Below are positions 61,705 through 64,000 of a stretch of DNA of 64,000 nucleotides, one piece after another; positions within the stretch are counted from its first letter, which is position 1, and every line of letters starts with the position of its first letter. The notes beneath the pieces are model-generated. The model was not told where the DNA came from and searched no databases. It saw nothing but the letters and a program-made list of their open reading frames with translations. Origin of the DNA: an uncultured Alphaproteobacteria bacterium (lineage in GTDB: Bacteria > Pseudomonadota > Alphaproteobacteria > RF32 > CAG-239). The translations under genes were made by a program, and so were the position numbers. The stretch lies in NCBI GenBank assembly GCA_934229625.1, contig CAKQDU010000001.1:241598-305597 (forward strand), given 5' to 3'.

Positions 61705-62937
61705 TTAGCGATTTACATTCTTGCATAAACCTTGAGACTTTATGTCTTCAAACAAATTTTTTCCGGCTTTTTGCGTTTGTTCATTATAAACTGGTCCTTC
61801 TATAGACATACTAAAACCGGAATCTGATTGATAATCTTTTATAATTTTCTGCCCGTATTTTTCTATCAATTCCTTATACGGCAGCAAAAATTTAGAACTT
61901 TCTTCATTTGAAATATTACAATAAAGACTATAGTCTTCTTCATCTTCCCCCCTTAGCAGCAAATTGGTAAATTTCAAATTACATACGCCGTCTTTATAAG
62001 AAGAAGACAATGATTGTTTAATTGTTACATCTCCATAAGATTTTGAAGAAGTACCGAACTCATAGCTTTCGTTTTGTGCGCAGTCGCTTAGAGCAAACAA
62101 CAAACTATATGTTGAATAATCCGGCTTATATTCTGCAATATTTTTATCTCTGATTAAAGCGTCTATGCTGTCAAAACTATTCAGTTCATTCATCCGTTCT
62201 AAAGGCAATGCTATTGCAAAATCGGCAAACTCTAATTTGCAGATATTCTGCGACTTTCCGACAATTTTCAAAGATAAATTCATAAACGGTATATTTATTT
62301 CTTCTTCATCAGGCTGGCAATTTTTTAATGACAACTTGAAGCCATCCGAAAATTTATTTATTTGCTGTTCAAACTCACTTAATTCTTCTTCGCTAGGTTC
62401 TGTTTTTTTCAATATACAATTTTCCCCTAAAATTTTAGCCATTGTAACATCAAATAAATTTCCGGTCACTTTATTTTGCACCGGAAATTTATCTGTTATT
62501 CCCTCGCTATTTGTAATAGAAGAATATGAAATATAATTTGCCGAAACTTCTTCGGTAGAACGATTTTTCATTGCATTCAACAACTCAAGCTGTTGATTTT
62601 TTGATATATTACAATCATATTTTGCTGTTTGTAAATACCCCAAACCATAGCCTAATGAAAAATGACAAAGATGATTATCCTCGCCGAATATTTTTACTTT
62701 TACAGAAAATCCAGCGCCGCCCACCATTTTGCCCAAATCTTGTAAAGTCGGATTATTTTCCGTAAAATCTTCTTCATATGCCAAGCAATTTTCCGTTGCC
62801 TCTAACAATTTGTCAGAAAAATTAAAAAGATTGCTGCTGTCATATGACACGACAGTTTCATTCAATGAAGCATCTGCCTCAAATGCAAAAGAATTATTTG
62901 AGAACAATAAAAAAACAAAAAATAATAGGATTTTCAT
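61705..62937 (-). CDS. Hypothetical periplasmic protein
   Basis: 410 residues. MKILLFFVFLLFSNNSFAFEAD is a signal peptide with cleavage after SFA. The mature protein is acidic and contains several cysteines spaced for disulfides (ENCLAYEED, HLCHFSLGY, KYDCNISKN, ENCILKKTE, NCQPDEEE, QNICKLEFADF, SDCAQNE, GVCNLKF, LYCNISNEE and a terminal GLCK). The pattern (xxC.F....l) repeats three times with a similar order, so it may be three copies of a domain of about 110 residues. Function unknown. It is a single gene, with no clear terminator. Confidence 0.7.
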   Translation of the reverse strand: MKILLFFVFLLFSNNSFAFEADASLNETVVSYDSSNLFNFSDKLLEATENCLAYEEDFTENNPTLQDLGKMVGGAGFSVKVKIFGEDNHLCHFSLGYGLGYLQTAKYDCNISKNQQLELLNAMKNRSTEEVSANYISYSSITNSEGITDKFPVQNKVTGNLFDVTMAKILGENCILKKTEPSEEELSEFEQQINKFSDGFKLSLKNCQPDEEEINIPFMNLSLKIVGKSQNICKLEFADFAIALPLERMNELNSFDSIDALIRDKNIAEYKPDYSTYSLLFALSDCAQNESYEFGTSSKSYGDVTIKQSLSSSYKDGVCNLKFTNLLLRGEDEEDYSLYCNISNEESSKFLLPYKELIEKYGQKIIKDYQSDSGFSMSIEGPVYNEQTQKAGKNLFEDIKSQGLCKNVNR

Positions 62938-63037
62938 GTAATTTCCTGCTGAGTTTATGTAATAATATGCTAGATTATACTCTGTGATAAAAAAGAAAGC
63001 AACTTATTTTTTGCTATAACAGAGAGCAATAAATATA

Positions 63038-63066
63038 TTGGCGATTGCCTTCTTAATTGCTATAAA
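63038..63066 (+). promoter_or_regulatory. Duplicated promoter-like block with no gene behind it
   Basis: TTGGCG at 63038-63043, 17 bases, TATAAA at 63061-63066, within a longer block nearly identical to that at 61070-61104. No ORF follows on the plus strand before the convergent prepilin gene. Confidence 0.5.
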
Positions 63067-63164
63067 GCAGTAATTAAAGCAAATCACAACGAATAATCCA
63101 AACCTAGCTTTATAACTGAAATGTCAGACAGCGTCTTTAATTTACTGTAGTGTTTCATAAATAT

Positions 63165-63194
63165 AAAAGCCGACTATACAGAACATCGGCCTTT
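63165..63194 (-). terminator. Terminator after the last prepilin gene
   Basis: AAAGCCGA/TCGGCCTTT imperfect stem with one bulge, 12 bases beyond the stop codon. Confidence 0.65.
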
Positions 63195-63205
63195 ATATTT
63201 CATTC

Positions 63206-63961
63206 TCAAAGCTGAAACCATAATGTTATGGCACAAACTCCGGTAGCGTCACAAACTTGACAAGCCTGATGAAAATCAGCCAACTTAGCCGCACTTAAAC
63301 ATTTTTTATTTTCTGAGCCGCAAATACTGTCTCCCAGAAAAACTACTCCTTTACCGCTTTGTTTAGAATTAAAAGTATTTGCTTCATGCAAAACATGATG
63401 CATAGGTTGGACCAAACTTTCAAACATATCCACACAAAGCTTGGGAGAAAAAGAGGCAGAAGTTTTACCATCAAGCCATCCGCTATAACTTTGGCTTTTG
63501 TCTTCCTGCCATCCGCCTAAATAAAAATCTACAGCCAATCTATTATCAGCTTTGTACCATTGCACCACGTTTCCAGAACTGTCAGACATTGCGATATCGT
63601 TAATTCTATGCCATGTTGCCGGAACCAAATTCATCCCTTCAATCCAATCAACCAAACCTTCGCCAAAATAACCACTCTCTTTACGATAGGAGTTACGCCC
63701 CAAATCATCGGCATGCTCCACAATTCCTGCCAGCATAAAACTATATTCATTTATAATTTTGTTGACCTTAAACTTTTCCATCGCTTTGGAATAGCCGGCG
63801 ATGCCGCTTACTGATAGAACACCAATAATAGCCAGCACGCCGAGCATTTCAATCATTGACCGACCGACAGAGCAAATGTCATTGCGAGGAGTGTAACAAC
63901 GAAGCAATCCACACTCTGCTCCTCTGCTCTTTCCTTTGAAAAATTCTATACCCTTAAACAT
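63206..63961 (-). CDS. Type IV prepilin-like protein with repeat in the leader
   Basis: 251 residues from ATG 63961 (GAGGAGGAATAAG upstream). The 33-residue leader (MFKGIEFFKGKSRGAECGLLRCYTPRND...) contains one repeat copy. The cleavage site is G|RSMIEMLGVLAIIGVLSVSG with Glu5. The helix is followed by GYSKAMEKFKVNKIINEY. The head domain ends KCLSAAKL..FHQACQVCDATGVCAI. It is closely similar to the gene at 15315 in leader and in the first 60 mature residues, so the two arose by duplication. Confidence 0.85.
   Translation of the reverse strand: MFKGIEFFKGKSRGAECGLLRCYTPRNDICSVGRSMIEMLGVLAIIGVLSVSGIAGYSKAMEKFKVNKIINEYSFMLAGIVEHADDLGRNSYRKESGYFGEGLVDWIEGMNLVPATWHRINDIAMSDSSGNVVQWYKADNRLAVDFYLGGWQEDKSQSYSGWLDGKTSASFSPKLCVDMFESLVQPMHHVLHEANTFNSKQSGKGVVFLGDSICGSENKKCLSAAKLADFHQACQVCDATGVCAITLWFQL
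63879..63910. repeat. Dispersed palindromic repeat, copy E
   Basis: GTCATTGCGAGGAGTG...GAAGCAATCC, in-frame in the leader of the prepilin at 63206; encodes CGLLRCYTPRND. Confidence 0.75.
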
Positions 63962-63978
63962 CTTATTCCTCCTCAATT

Positions 63979-64000
63979 GTGTAAAAAAAACGACCGTTAT
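63979..64000 (-). promoter_or_regulatory. Shared inverted repeat of the prepilin leader (cut by window edge)
   Basis: GTGTAAAAA arm and the ACGACCGTTAT core, identical to 16127-16147. The other arm lies outside the window. Confidence 0.6.

Overview
The window is a chromosomal segment of an AT-rich alphaproteobacterium. The evidence is a GapR/DUF2312 nucleoid protein, the tpiA-secG-pyrG order, the yfgM-bamB-der order, and Shine-Dalgarno-led genes throughout. Expanded, AT-rich sets of GRSMIEMLG prepilins suggest one of the uncultured host-associated (gut-type) lineages, but that is inference and no marker here fixes genus or order.

Layout. 1-15.3 kb is ordinary chromosome: pyk start, gapR, a polyamine-type GNAT behind a possible leader peptide, an M14 deacylase, yfgM-bamB-der, a diguanylate cyclase, an RlmD-like methyltransferase and transketolase. 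15.3-20.6 kb is an accessory patch: three prepilin loci (one truncated), tRNA-Gln, a protein with an integrase-like N-terminus but no recombinase catalytic domain, and an MFS transporter. 20.6-34.1 kb is a defence island: a decayed ISNCY-like element, a type II restriction-modification pair, a three-gene ABC-3C system, a HEPN/CBS plus Fic operon behind a 22-bp-phased repeat array, a GmrSD-like DUF262/DUF1524 protein, an 18-residue-repeat protein and a PD-(D/E)XK nuclease. It ends at tRNA-Ser, whose 3' end and terminator are duplicated. 34.2-35.6 kb holds a small lipoprotein, an overlapping spanin-like (Rz/Rz1) pair and a tandem array of possible micro-ORFs. 35.6-41.5 kb is core (fmt, ppiD, tpiA, secG, pyrG). 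42.3-45.9 kb is a 3.5-kb island bounded by a 38-bp repeat of the tRNA-Arg(CCU) 3' end and carries two DUF488 genes, a membrane-anchored partner and a Fic protein. 46-64 kb is core again (rnhB, rhodanese, single-chain glycyl-tRNA synthetase, HAD hydrolase, rpoBC, HdeD-like protein, phosphoribosyltransferase) with more prepilins at 49.7 and 63.2 kb.

Three themes stand out. (1) The prepilin genes share the mature N-terminus and a C-terminal cysteine pattern, but their leaders carry in-frame copies of a dispersed palindromic repeat just before the prepilin-peptidase cleavage site. Two are preceded by long structured leaders in which an intrinsic terminator competes with a long-range stem, which is riboswitch or attenuator architecture. 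(2) Three tRNA genes lie at or near mobile or accessory DNA; two have duplicated 3' ends. (3) The best candidates for little-described systems are the DUF488-DUF488-membrane protein operon, the ABC-3C locus, the HEPN/CBS-Fic operon, the embedded spanin pair outside a visible prophage, and the micro-ORF array at 35.27-35.54 kb.
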